A DNA stretch of 64,000 nt from CAVSMC01 sp963798655. Lineage in GTDB: Bacteria > Pseudomonadota > Gammaproteobacteria > Burkholderiales > Casimicrobiaceae. A program made the position numbers and the translations under genes. Location: NCBI GenBank assembly GCA_963798655.1, contig CAWCUH010000014.1:124001-188000 (forward strand), read 5' to 3'. Shown one piece after another: positions 53,056-62,019 of the stretch (positions are counted from its first letter, which is position 1; the number at the start of each line of letters is the position of its first letter). The notes beneath the pieces are model-generated. The model was not told where the DNA came from. It saw only the letters and a program-made list of their open reading frames with translations, and made no database searches.

Positions 53056-54015
53056 GTGGAGTCCAGCCTTGCGATGCTCGCGTTCGTTCGTGCCGTCGAG
53101 CACAACGGCTTCAGCGGCGCCGCGCGCGACCTCGGCGTAACGCCGTCGTCGGTGTCGAAGCTGGTGGCGCGTCTCGAGCGGCGCCTCGACGTGCGCCTGC
53201 TGCAACGATCGACGCGCCGGCTCGCGCTCACGTCCGAAGGCGAGGTCTACTTCGAGCGCGTGCGGCGGATCGTCCGCGACATCGCGGATGCCGAGTCGGA
53301 AGTCATGCGCTTCGGCGTGCGCCCGCGCGGCCGTGTTCGCGCCAACGTCGGCACGGCGTTCGCGACGTATGCACTGCTTCCGGCGCTGCCTGAATTCCTC
53401 GCGCGATACCCCGAGATCGGCGTCGACCTGCACGTGACCGATCGCATCGTCGATCTCGCGGAAGGCGGCGCCGACCTCGCGATACGCGTAGGACCGCTGC
53501 CGGATTCGAACCTCGCCGCACGGCGAATTGGCAACCTCGAACGGGTCATTTCGGCGGCGCCGGCGTATCTCGCAACGCACGGCACTCCGCGCACGCCCGA
53601 CGATCTGCTGCGACACAACTGCCTCACACTGCCGAGCGTTCCGGGACAGGTCGAATGGCCATTCGGCGGCCCCGATGGCACGCGCTCGGTCGCCGTGAAG
53701 GGCAGCGTCACCGTGAACAATGCCGAAACGCTGTTCGAGCTGGCGCTGCTCGGCGTCGGCCTGATCCGCTTGTCGGACATCATCGTCGGCGCGGCGATCC
53801 GAAGCGGCCGACTGGTTCCGGTGCTGACCGACGTCCATCAGCCCGAGCCGCTGCCGCTGCACGCGGTGTACCTGCCGGTGCGGCACCGGCCGCCGAAGGT
53901 CGGCGCGCTGATCGATTTTCTGGTCGAGAAATTCGAGCACTCGCCGTGGCGGCTGCCTCATGCGCTCGCGCATGCGCCGCGGCCCCGCGCGCACAAGCCG
54001 CGGCCCGCGCGCTGA
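53056..54015 (+). CDS. LysR-family transcriptional regulator
   Basis: This 319-aa regulator has an N-terminal winged helix (about 1-60: FVRAVEHNGFSGAARDLGVTPSSVSKLVARLERRL) and a C-terminal effector-binding domain of the periplasmic-protein type (about 90-300). GTG at 53056 gives MESSLAMLAFVRAVE, as in the broad group of proteobacterial LysR proteins related to DhmR/PgrR. The C-terminal tail is unusually His/Arg/Pro-rich (from about 295). Likely targets are itself and the divergent small gene; the peroxiredoxin downstream may or may not be included. Confidence 0.92.
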   Translation: MESSLAMLAFVRAVEHNGFSGAARDLGVTPSSVSKLVARLERRLDVRLLQRSTRRLALTSEGEVYFERVRRIVRDIADAESEVMRFGVRPRGRVRANVGTAFATYALLPALPEFLARYPEIGVDLHVTDRIVDLAEGGADLAIRVGPLPDSNLAARRIGNLERVISAAPAYLATHGTPRTPDDLLRHNCLTLPSVPGQVEWPFGGPDGTRSVAVKGSVTVNNAETLFELALLGVGLIRLSDIIVGAAIRSGRLVPVLTDVHQPEPLPLHAVYLPVRHRPPKVGALIDFLVEKFEHSPWRLPHALAHAPRPRAHKPRPAR

Positions 54016-54069
54016 TCACGCGCGCTGTCGTCCTGCCGCCGCGCTCATTCGCTGCGCGAAGCGCGGGTC

Positions 54070-54075
54070 TATACT
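54070..54075 (+). promoter_or_regulatory. Putative -10 (TATACT) of the peroxiredoxin gene
   Basis: TATACT (five of six) lies 59 nt before the ATG in the 119-nt gap after lysR, suggesting that the peroxiredoxin has its own promoter. The -35 is not convincing. Confidence 0.45.
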
Positions 54076-54134
54076 CGTCGGCTCGGTCCGGCGGCCCGCC
54101 GGACCCCGTACAAAAAACCCCTGGAGAGGAAGAG

Positions 54135-54794
54135 ATGGCACTGCGAATTGGCGACGAAGCGCCGGATTTCTCGGCCGAGACGACGCAGGGTCCGATCCGT
54201 TTCCACGAGTGGATCGGCAACGGCTGGGCGATCCTGTTCTCCCATCCGAAGGATTTCACGCCGGTGTGCACGACCGAGCTCGGCTACATGGCCAAGCTCA
54301 AGCCCGAGTTCGACAAGCGCAACACGAAGGTCATCGGGCTGTCGGCCGATCCGGTGTCCGACCATCAGCGCTGGACGAAGGACATCGAGGAAACGCAGGA
54401 CTGCACGATCAACTACCCGATGATCGGCGACCCGGATCTGAAAGTCGCGAAGCTCTACGACATGATCCACCCGAACGCGAGCGCCGATCCGAAGCGCACG
54501 CCGGCGGACAACCAGACGATCCGCTCGGTGTTCATCGTCGGCCCGGACAAGAAGATCAAGCTGATCCTCACGTATCCGATGAGCACCGGCCGCAACTTCG
54601 ACGAGGTGCTGCGCGTGCTCGACTCGATGCAGCTCACCGCGCAGCACAAGGTCGCGACGCCGGTCAACTGGAAGCATGGCGAGGACGTGATCATCGCGCC
54701 GTCGGTGTCCGACGACGAGGCGAAAGGCAAGTACCCGGGCGGGTGGCGGACGCTGAAGTCGTACCTGCGCTACGTGCAGCATCCGAAGAGCTGA
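54135..54794 (+). CDS. 1-Cys peroxiredoxin (Prx6 type)
   Basis: This 219-aa thiol peroxidase reduces peroxides. The peroxidatic cysteine is C45 in FTPVCTTELG; the C-terminal PVNWKHGEDVIIAPSVSDDEAK segment and length are typical of the Prx6/1-Cys subgroup. A second cysteine (near 91, TQDCTINYP) is not in a resolving position. SD AGAGGAAGAG. It is not controlled by an adjacent oxyR; the upstream LysR protein is not OxyR-like. Confidence 0.95.
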   Translation: MALRIGDEAPDFSAETTQGPIRFHEWIGNGWAILFSHPKDFTPVCTTELGYMAKLKPEFDKRNTKVIGLSADPVSDHQRWTKDIEETQDCTINYPMIGDPDLKVAKLYDMIHPNASADPKRTPADNQTIRSVFIVGPDKKIKLILTYPMSTGRNFDEVLRVLDSMQLTAQHKVATPVNWKHGEDVIIAPSVSDDEAKGKYPGGWRTLKSYLRYVQHPKS

Positions 54795-54816
54795 CGCTTA
54801 AGGAACGACGGCACGA

Positions 54817-54837
54817 AGGGCGCCCGCGTGGCGCCCT
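54817..54837 (+). terminator. Stem-loop after the peroxiredoxin gene
   Basis: Perfect 8-bp stem AGGGCGCC (54817-54824) and GGCGCCCT (54830-54837) with a CGCGT loop, enlarged by flanking GCACGA/TCGTGC. It begins 22 nt after the stop but lacks a T-run, so it may be a processing/stability hairpin rather than an intrinsic terminator. Confidence 0.45.
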
Positions 54838-55070
54838 GCCCGTCGTGCGTCGGGCAGCGGTCGCGCGTTTGCGCAGCGGCGACGCTGGACCGGAGCGCAT
54901 GGGACGCGCCTGCCGTCACGGGTGGCGCGGTCGCCGAGCGGCGTTGGGTCGACGCTTGCGGCCGCGCCGGGGACCCGTAGGCAGGCGGTTGCGTCCCCCT
55001 AAGCGACGGACAAGCGCCGCCGCTGCGCGAACCATGCCCGCTTTTTTGCGCGGCTATCCGTGCGTCCTGT

Positions 55071-55901
55071 TCACGCGGCGCCGTCGCGCCACATCGTGCT
55101 CGCCTGCCACAGCATGTACGTGCCGAGCACGTACAGCAGGATCGCAAACGCGCGCTTGAGTTTCGGCACCGGCCACGTGTGCGCGACGCGGGCACCGAGC
55201 GGGGCCACCAGCACGCTCGCGACGACGATGGTGGCGAGCGCGGGCAAGTAGACGAAGCCGACGGTGAGCGGGGGCATTCCGCTGCTGTGCAAGCCGGCGA
55301 CGACGAACCCGATCGTGCCCGCGGCGGCCACCGGCAGCGACAGCGCCGCCGAATTGGCGACCGCGTTGTGGATCTTCACGTTGCACCACGTCATGAACGG
55401 AATCAGCAGAAACGCACCGCCGACGCCCACCATGCTCGCGAGCACGCCGATTCCTCCGCCGACGCCGAAAAGTGCCGCCTTGCCCGGCAGATGCCGTGTC
55501 GGTCGCGGCTTGCGATCGATCAGCATCTGCGTCGCCGCAAGCCATGCAAAGCACCCGCATATCGTTCCGAGCATCGCGCTCGACAGGTGGCTCACGAGCT
55601 GCGGGCCGACGAGCGAGCCGGCGAGCATCCCCGGGACGAGCGCCCACACGACCGGCCACAGCACGGCGTGTCGCGAGTGGTGCGCGCGCACGCTCGACAG
55701 CGACGTGAAGAGAATCGTCGCGAGCGACGTGGCGACCGCCATGTGAACGACGTGCTCGGCCGGAAAATGCTTGCGCACGAAGATGAACGTGAGCAACGGA
55801 ACGAGCGTCATGCCGCCTCCGACGCCGAGCAGCCCGGCGAGGAAGCCGACAACGCAGCCCGTTGCGACGAGGATGGGAACGAGAACGAGCAGCGAGTCCA
55901 C
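55071..55901 (-). CDS. TauE/SafE family sulfite exporter-like permease
   Basis: This 276-aa membrane protein is of the TauE/SafE family. It has about eight hydrophobic segments in two related halves, each opening with a Gly-rich turn: GFLAGLLGVGGGMTLVPLL and LASMVGVGGAFLLIPFM. Likely substrates are sulfonates, sulfite or other small anions. GTG at 55901 starts MDSLLVLVPILVA; the frame is open further upstream but that sequence is not hydrophobic and overlaps the divergent gene. A TATCAT box on this strand near 55935 may be its -10. Confidence 0.85.
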   Translation of the reverse strand: MDSLLVLVPILVATGCVVGFLAGLLGVGGGMTLVPLLTFIFVRKHFPAEHVVHMAVATSLATILFTSLSSVRAHHSRHAVLWPVVWALVPGMLAGSLVGPQLVSHLSSAMLGTICGCFAWLAATQMLIDRKPRPTRHLPGKAALFGVGGGIGVLASMVGVGGAFLLIPFMTWCNVKIHNAVANSAALSLPVAAAGTIGFVVAGLHSSGMPPLTVGFVYLPALATIVVASVLVAPLGARVAHTWPVPKLKRAFAILLYVLGTYMLWQASTMWRDGAA

Positions 55902-55998
55902 GTGGACGTTCGCGGAAGAATCGAGTGCGCCGATGATACCGGCATGCAGCGCTCGCCGATTGCCGCGCGATCGCGGTCGCGTAAACTGCAGCGCAGCA

Positions 55999-57768
55999 AT
56001 GGACGCGGGCCGCACAAGCTCCGACACGCCGTACGGGCCGTGGAACCCGGGCATCGGGTCGACGCCGCCACGGGAGCTGCGGCCGCTCGCGACGATCTTT
56101 CGTTCCGACAACGTCTTCACCGACGTCGGGTACGCGGAGGAGCTGCGCGACTTGACCGGTCTCGAGCTGACTGAGCTCGCGACGTTCCGACCGCAGCGGC
56201 TCGCGCTGCATGAATTGCTCGTGCGCATCACCGCCGATGTGTCCGTGCCCGACGGGCCGCGCATCGAGGACCTCGGCATTCACTTCCGCGAGATCACGCG
56301 CACAATTCTCGAGCGCTACGTCGTGCCTGAAATGGCGGCGATCGAGGCGGTTTATGCCGACGTTCGCGCGCGCATCGCGACGATCGTCGCGGTCGACGTC
56401 GACACGCTGCTCGCGCCCCCGCCGGGCGGCCGGCGCACCGGCGCGCTGCACCGGCTGCTTTTCGGCCAGCGCGAGGCAGCAGCGCCTGCCGACGAGCCCG
56501 AGCGCACGCTTGCGCTGATCGAATCGTGGCAGCGCAGTGCCGCCGGCGACGACGACCCGATTCGCCGCGACGCGCGGCTCGCGCTCGCGCGCACGGTCGC
56601 GGCGCTGTTCGCGCGACACGGGCGGCCGTGGGGAAGTCGTGAGCTCATCGTCGCGGTGGCGACCGGCATCGCCTGCAACCATGCGGCCGGGCGGGCGATC
56701 GGCGATGCGATCGACCCGCTGGTGGCGCGCGCCGCCGCGCGCGAGGGCTATCGGCTGCTCAGCGGCCAGCGGCAGCCGGTGGTGATGAACACCAAAGGCC
56801 CGTCGGCGTCGGGCAAGAGCACGCTGCGACCGCTGCAACGCACGCTCGCCGGGTACATCGGCGTCGACTGGAGCGAGTTCGCGCTGATCAGCCCGGACAT
56901 CTGGCGCAAGCAGCTGATCGACTACGCCTCGCTCGGCGAGCATTACAAGTATGCCGGCGCCTTTACCGGCGACGAGGTGGCGATCGTCGATCGCAAGCTC
57001 GATCAGCACATGGCGCGCAAGGCCGCGCGCGGCATCGTGCCGCACCTGCTGATCGACCGCTTCCGCTTCGACAGCTTTGCGCCGGACTCCGAGGAGGCGG
57101 GCAGCAATCTGCTCACGCGCTTCGGCCACGTCGTGTACCTGTTTTTCATGATCACGCCCCCTGCGTCGCTCGTCGAGCGCGCATGGAAGCGCGGCCTCGA
57201 CGTCGGCCGCTACAAGGCGGTCGACGACGTGCTCGCGCACGCGGTCGAAGCGTATTCCGGCATGCCGCAGCTGTTCTTCACGTGGGTGCGCCGCGCCGAC
57301 AAGCGCGTGCACTTCGAGTTTCTCGACAACAGCGTGCCATTCGGCGAGCGACCGCGCACGATCGCGTTCGGCTGGAACGACCGGCTGAACGTGCTCGACG
57401 TCAAGGGTATGCTCGACATCGAACGCTACCGGCGCATCGACATCGCCGCTACTTCGCCGCAGACGCTCTACCGCGACCCGGAGAGCCTCGACGCCGCGCG
57501 CAACACGTCGTTCCTGCACGAATGCATCGCGCGGTTTGCCGAGGTCAATTTTGCCGAGCAGGCGAGCGCGCGGATCTATGCGCGGGTCACCGGCGGTGTC
57601 GCATCGTGCGTGGATGCGCACACGCTGCGCGACGCACTGCGCGACGCCGACACCTACGCCGGCATCGCGGCGGTCGCGCCCGCGCTGCTCGACGCCGCAC
57701 CCGTTACGCAGGCGCGGTTCATCGACGTCGCTGAGCGCATTCACACGGTCGGCGGCTGGGGCAGCTGA
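55999..57768 (+). CDS. Uncharacterised 589-aa P-loop protein, zeta toxin-like kinase core
   Basis: A large protein not recognised as any named enzyme. Residues 1-255 are mostly helical with no known domain. A P-loop GPSASGKST is at 267-275, followed by a kinase-like stretch: VDWSEFALISPDIWRKQL, then GDEVAIVDRKLDQHMARKAARGIVPHLLIDRFRFDSF, and VVYLFFMITPPASLVERAWKRG. This order (P-loop, acidic site at strand 2, Arg-rich lid) resembles zeta-toxin and polynucleotide-kinase folds. The ATG at 55999 lies 11 nt after TAAACT (55982-55987). It is divergent from the permease, and no antitoxin-like gene adjoins it. Substrate unknown. Confidence 0.75.
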   Translation: MDAGRTSSDTPYGPWNPGIGSTPPRELRPLATIFRSDNVFTDVGYAEELRDLTGLELTELATFRPQRLALHELLVRITADVSVPDGPRIEDLGIHFREITRTILERYVVPEMAAIEAVYADVRARIATIVAVDVDTLLAPPPGGRRTGALHRLLFGQREAAAPADEPERTLALIESWQRSAAGDDDPIRRDARLALARTVAALFARHGRPWGSRELIVAVATGIACNHAAGRAIGDAIDPLVARAAAREGYRLLSGQRQPVVMNTKGPSASGKSTLRPLQRTLAGYIGVDWSEFALISPDIWRKQLIDYASLGEHYKYAGAFTGDEVAIVDRKLDQHMARKAARGIVPHLLIDRFRFDSFAPDSEEAGSNLLTRFGHVVYLFFMITPPASLVERAWKRGLDVGRYKAVDDVLAHAVEAYSGMPQLFFTWVRRADKRVHFEFLDNSVPFGERPRTIAFGWNDRLNVLDVKGMLDIERYRRIDIAATSPQTLYRDPESLDAARNTSFLHECIARFAEVNFAEQASARIYARVTGGVASCVDAHTLRDALRDADTYAGIAAVAPALLDAAPVTQARFIDVAERIHTVGGWGS

Positions 57769-57947
57769 GGCGCTTCGCCCCATGTAAGCGGACTCCTACG
57801 CGAGGACGAGGCCGCGGCTGTCCTGCGAACGATGCGCCTACCCGCGGGCGCAACGCCTGCGCGCTGCGCAAACTAGGCGGCGAAGGCTCCGAGTGACAAC
57901 AGCGCGCGCGTATCGCTTTGCGGCGTGCAGAGGACACCCGGTGGCCG

Positions 57948-60782
57948 ATGTCCGCCATGAGCCGCCGCGCATTCGCGATCATCGTCGCCCTCGTGCTCGC
58001 CGTCGTCGCGGGTGGCCTCTGGCTGCTCGGCCGGCAGTCGACGCTGCAGTGGGCGGTGCGCGAGGCGCAGGCGCGCGCGCACGGGGCGCTCGCGATCGAG
58101 CAGCCGACCGGCTCGCTGCTGTCGCGCATGCATGCCGCGCGCATCACGTGGCGCGGGCCGTCGAACGCCGTGCAGGCGGACGACGTCGACGTGTCGTGGT
58201 CGCCGCTGTGGCTGCTGGTCGGTACGCTTGCGTTCGACAGCGTGCGCGCAGCCACGCTGAAGGTGACAACGACGGCGAGCAAGCACGAGCCGTTGAAGCT
58301 GCCCGAAAAGCTTCGCCTTCCCGTGCGGGTCCGCTTCGACGACGGCGCGCTCGGCACGCTCAGCCTGGTCAATATCGACGGCGATGCGCGCACATTCGAG
58401 CATGTCGCCTTGTCGTTCGCGACGGGGCCGGACCGGTGGTCGGCGAAGCTCGCGAGCCTTCGGACCTCGTGGGGCACGATCAGCGGCAACGCGCAGGTCG
58501 CGACCGCGGCGCCGTTCGCGCTCGACGCTGCGCTCGCGCTCGTGCCCGAAGGCCGCGCCGCGGACGTTCCGCCGATTTCACTCAAAGCCAACGCCAAAGG
58601 CAGCCTGTCCGCGTTCGATCTCGCGATCGACGCCAGCGCGCAGACGTCGAAGGCGAACGCGAAGCTTCGCATCGAGCCGATGTCGGCGTTGCCGGTGACG
58701 GCGATCGACGCAACGCTGCACGACGTCGACGTACGGCACGTCTTTCCGAGCGCGCCGCAGGCGATCCTCGCCGGCAACGTCAAGGCGGCCAGGCGCGACG
58801 ACGGCATGCTGCGCGGAAGCGTCGACATCGCGAACCACGCCGCGGGCACCGTCGACCAGCGCCGACTGCCGATCGCACATCTCGCGGCGGAGCTCGTTGC
58901 CGCGCCGCAGCGGTGGTGGCTCGAAGAGCTCGTGCTCGACGGCGGCCGTGCCGGCAAGCTCACCGGGACCGGCTGGGTGTCGGCGAGCGAAGCCGGAATG
59001 GTGCTCGTCACCGACGGCATCGACCTGCACAACGTGCATCCCGCGCTGCAGACGACCCACGTCGCCGGCAACGTGTATACCAGCGGGGCATTCGACCGTC
59101 AGCAGATGCGCTTCGCGCTGACCGAGCGCAGGATCTCGTTCTCCGGCGACGCGGTGTACGAGCCCGAAAAGCTCACCGTCAATCGCATCGACGTGCGCGC
59201 CGGCTCGGGGCGCTTCGCCGCGAGCGGCTCGCTCGCGCTCGACGACGAGCACGCGTTCGCGGTGAAGACCCGGTTCGCGTCGTTCGATCCGTCGCGGTTC
59301 GCCAACATTCGTTCAGCCGACCTCAACGGCAATCTCCGCGCGACGGGTCAGCTCGCGCCCGTGTTGCACGTGCGCGCCGATGGCCGCCTGGCGAACAGCA
59401 CGGTGTGGGGACTGCCGGTGGCCGCGGAAGGCAACTGGGCGTCGAACAAGGCCGATCAGCCGACGATCGGATTCGACATGAGGGCCACGATCGGCGACAC
59501 GCGCGTGGCCGCTCGCGGCACGGTGAAGGATCCAAAGGCGCTGAAGGCGCTCGACCTCGCACTCGATCTGCGGGGCGCCGATCTGCAGCAGCTTTACACG
59601 ATCACCGGCGTGCCGTTCCCGTCGACGCCGCCATATAGCGTATCGGGCACGCTGCGCTTCGCCGACAACGTGTGGACGCTGCGCGGCTTCGACGGACAGG
59701 TCGGTCGCAGTGATCTTAGCGGAGACTTCGTCGTCGACGTCACCGGGGAGAAGCCGTTCGTGCGCGCGCAACTGACGTCGCGGCGCATGGACATGACCGA
59801 CCTCGGCGGCTTCATCGGTCACGATTACCACGCGCCGGATCCCGAGCCGGACAAGCTGCTGCCGCATTCGCCGTTCGGCCTCGAAAAGCTCAATGCGGCG
59901 AACGTCGACCTGCAGCTGACGGGCCGCAGCTTTCGCAACGAGCGCCTGCCGCTGCATCATCTCGCCGCGCACCTCAAGCTCGACCACGGAAAGTTGACGA
60001 TCGACCCGCTGAAGTTCGATGCCGCCGGCGGCGCGATTGGCGCGCGCGTGACGATGGATGCGCGCCGCCGGCCGATCCGCACGATCGCCGACGTCGACGT
60101 GCATGGGATTCGGCTCGCGAAGATCGCGCCCGCCATGAAGCAGTCGATCGCGACGGCGGGCGCGATCGACGGCCGCGCGCGACTTGCGATGAGCGGCAAC
60201 TCGTTCGGCGCGATGCTCGGCTCCGCCAACGGCACGCTCGTGCTCGCGATGGACCGCGGGACGATCAGCGACCTCGTGCTGCGCCTTGCCGATCTCGACG
60301 TCGCGCATGCCGTCACCGTGATGGCGCAAGGCGACAGGAAGATTCCGGTCCGCTGCGTCGTGGCCGACTTCGCCGCCGAGGACGGGGTGTTCCGGCCGCG
60401 CACGCTGGTGCTCGACAGCGAGCACACCGTCATCCGCGGCGAAGGCAGCGTCGACGTCGACACCGAGCAGCTCGCGCTGCGGCTCACCGCCGAGCCGAAG
60501 GACGGCAGCGTTTTCGCGCTGCGCGGTCCGATTCGGATCGACGGCACGCTGAAGGAGCCCGCGGTCCATCCGGAGCTCGGCCAGGCGATTGCGCGAACCG
60601 CAGCCGCGATCGCGCTCGGCGTCATCGCACCGCCGGCGGCGATCCTGCCTTTCCTGCAGCCGGGCAAGCCGCAGGACGTCAACTGCGAGTCGCTGATCGA
60701 GCGCGCGTCGCAGTTCATCGAGGCGGCCAAGAGTGAGCCGCGCCCGACGATCGCGGCGACGGCCGCGCCGCGCCGCGATTGA
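57948..60782 (+). CDS. AsmA-family protein
   Basis: This 944-aa envelope protein has a single N-terminal membrane anchor (AIIVALVLAVVAGGLWLLG, about 8-26) and a long beta-rich periplasmic region of repeated short strands. The C-terminal third has the AsmA signature (LKFDAAGGAIGARVTMDARRRP and the LTAEPKDGSVFALRGPIRIDGTLKEP ending). AsmA-like proteins are linked to lipid transport between membranes. The first third is more TamB-like. ATG at 57948 is used; ATG at 57957 is equally possible, and a TTG at 57918 is less so. It stands alone between unrelated genes. Confidence 0.85.
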   Translation: MSAMSRRAFAIIVALVLAVVAGGLWLLGRQSTLQWAVREAQARAHGALAIEQPTGSLLSRMHAARITWRGPSNAVQADDVDVSWSPLWLLVGTLAFDSVRAATLKVTTTASKHEPLKLPEKLRLPVRVRFDDGALGTLSLVNIDGDARTFEHVALSFATGPDRWSAKLASLRTSWGTISGNAQVATAAPFALDAALALVPEGRAADVPPISLKANAKGSLSAFDLAIDASAQTSKANAKLRIEPMSALPVTAIDATLHDVDVRHVFPSAPQAILAGNVKAARRDDGMLRGSVDIANHAAGTVDQRRLPIAHLAAELVAAPQRWWLEELVLDGGRAGKLTGTGWVSASEAGMVLVTDGIDLHNVHPALQTTHVAGNVYTSGAFDRQQMRFALTERRISFSGDAVYEPEKLTVNRIDVRAGSGRFAASGSLALDDEHAFAVKTRFASFDPSRFANIRSADLNGNLRATGQLAPVLHVRADGRLANSTVWGLPVAAEGNWASNKADQPTIGFDMRATIGDTRVAARGTVKDPKALKALDLALDLRGADLQQLYTITGVPFPSTPPYSVSGTLRFADNVWTLRGFDGQVGRSDLSGDFVVDVTGEKPFVRAQLTSRRMDMTDLGGFIGHDYHAPDPEPDKLLPHSPFGLEKLNAANVDLQLTGRSFRNERLPLHHLAAHLKLDHGKLTIDPLKFDAAGGAIGARVTMDARRRPIRTIADVDVHGIRLAKIAPAMKQSIATAGAIDGRARLAMSGNSFGAMLGSANGTLVLAMDRGTISDLVLRLADLDVAHAVTVMAQGDRKIPVRCVVADFAAEDGVFRPRTLVLDSEHTVIRGEGSVDVDTEQLALRLTAEPKDGSVFALRGPIRIDGTLKEPAVHPELGQAIARTAAAIALGVIAPPAAILPFLQPGKPQDVNCESLIERASQFIEAAKSEPRPTIAATAAPRRD

Positions 60783-60954
60783 GCACGCAACGCTGCATCG
60801 AGTGCCGCACCGCGGCCCTGTTGCGCGAGCGGGTATGGCCCGCTGCAGGCGATGATCGCGACGTTGGCGGCGGGCCGCCCGCGTGGTCTACTATGCGTGC
60901 GGCGCATGATCGCGTTCCGACCGTCGAGCGCTCTCGGCACGCCGCCTCACCGCG

Positions 60955-61602
60955 ATGAGCAAGCCGTCCAGCGCCATGCGCAAGCCTCCGCCGTCGTCCG
61001 ACGAGCGCTACGAAGCAATGCTTGCCGTCCTGATGAATTTCCGCATCGTCGTGCGCACGATGCGCAACCACTACCGGCGTGTCGAGCGCGCGTGCGGCGT
61101 CAGCGGAGCGCACGTCTGGGCGCTCGCGCAGATCGCGGCGACGCCCGGGATCAACGTCAGCGACGTCGCGCATCAGCTCGCGATCCATCAATCGACGGCA
61201 AGCAACATGCTCGACAAGCTCGAGCGTGCCGGGCTCGTTTCGCGCGTGCGCTCGGCCGACGATCGTCGCGTCGTGCGCCTGCAGGCGACCGCGCGCGGCC
61301 GGCGCATCGTCGAGCGCGCGCCGCCGCCGGTGCGCGGCGCGCTGCAGCAGGCGCTGGTCGACTTGCCGCTGTCGCGCCTCGCGGCGTTACGCGACGAGCT
61401 CGGCGAGCTGCTGCACCGCATGCATGCCGACGGGAATCGAGCCGAGGCGTTGACGCTCGCGACGCTGCTCGGTCGAGGCACGGCCCGAGCACCCCTCGCG
61501 CATCGGCTCGGCGCCGGAACGGACGCGGCGCCGGCGACATCGAGCAAACGGCGTCGCCGGGCGCGCGCGACCCGGCGCGCGTCACGCGACGATGTCGATT
61601 AG
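60955..61602 (+). CDS. MarR-family transcriptional regulator
   Basis: This 215-aa regulator has a central winged helix-turn-helix (about 55-120) with INVSDVAHQLAIHQSTASNMLDKLERAGLVSRVRSADDRRVVRLQAT, including the DDRR wing motif of MarR proteins. The C-terminal tail (about 185-215) is strongly basic (KRRRRARATRRASR) and likely disordered. Its last 21 bp overlap the end of the convergent DUF296 gene. No SD is evident and the upstream 172 nt show no clear promoter. Targets unknown. Confidence 0.9.
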   Translation: MSKPSSAMRKPPPSSDERYEAMLAVLMNFRIVVRTMRNHYRRVERACGVSGAHVWALAQIAATPGINVSDVAHQLAIHQSTASNMLDKLERAGLVSRVRSADDRRVVRLQATARGRRIVERAPPPVRGALQQALVDLPLSRLAALRDELGELLHRMHADGNRAEALTLATLLGRGTARAPLAHRLGAGTDAAPATSSKRRRRARATRRASRDDVD

Positions 61603-62019
61603 CGCGAGTCCGCTCGTCGCGTCGAAGCGGCGCGCGAGATAGCCCGGCGACTGCACGAGGATCACTTCGAGCGTCGGCCGCACGCGCGCGGCGAGCAGAT
61701 GCCCGCCGTATGCGCGGCCGTCGCGGCGGCCGACGACGACGTGGGCGTGCACTTGCGGCTCGCCGTCCTTCAACGCGATATCGCCGATGAGCGACACGAC
61801 CTCGACCTGCTCGTCGATCGGGATCTTCAGGTAGTCCTTCGCCTGCCAGTCGAAGTAGCCGAGCGTGACGCGCTCGAAGGCGCCGATCGCGCTGAAGTGC
61901 GCGGCCGTCAAGTTGTGGCTGCGCGCAAAGCCGGCGAGCGCCGGCAGCACATCGTCGCCGTTGTCGAATACGAGCGCGATCGTGCGCTCCGGCGCCTCGT
62001 TGATCACCTTGCTTTTCAT
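61582..62019 (-). CDS. PPC/DUF296 domain protein
   Basis: This 145-aa single PPC (plants and prokaryotes conserved, DUF296) domain protein has the conserved core FSAIGAFERVTLGYFDWQAKDY and HAHVVVGRRDGRAYGGHLLAARV, the HxH-type metal-binding segment. In plants the domain is found in AT-hook proteins; the bacterial role is unknown. ATG at 62019 has GGAGGG six bases upstream and overlaps the stop of the FAD/Fe-S oxidoreductase (ATGA), so the two are probably made together. Confidence 0.9.
   Translation of the reverse strand: MKSKVINEAPERTIALVFDNGDDVLPALAGFARSHNLTAAHFSAIGAFERVTLGYFDWQAKDYLKIPIDEQVEVVSLIGDIALKDGEPQVHAHVVVGRRDGRAYGGHLLAARVRPTLEVILVQSPGYLARRFDATSGLALIDIVA

Noticed and set aside
55999..57768. 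Zeta/epsilon toxin-antitoxin module
   Set aside because: No small antitoxin frame adjoins the P-loop gene, and its size is about twice that of zeta toxins.
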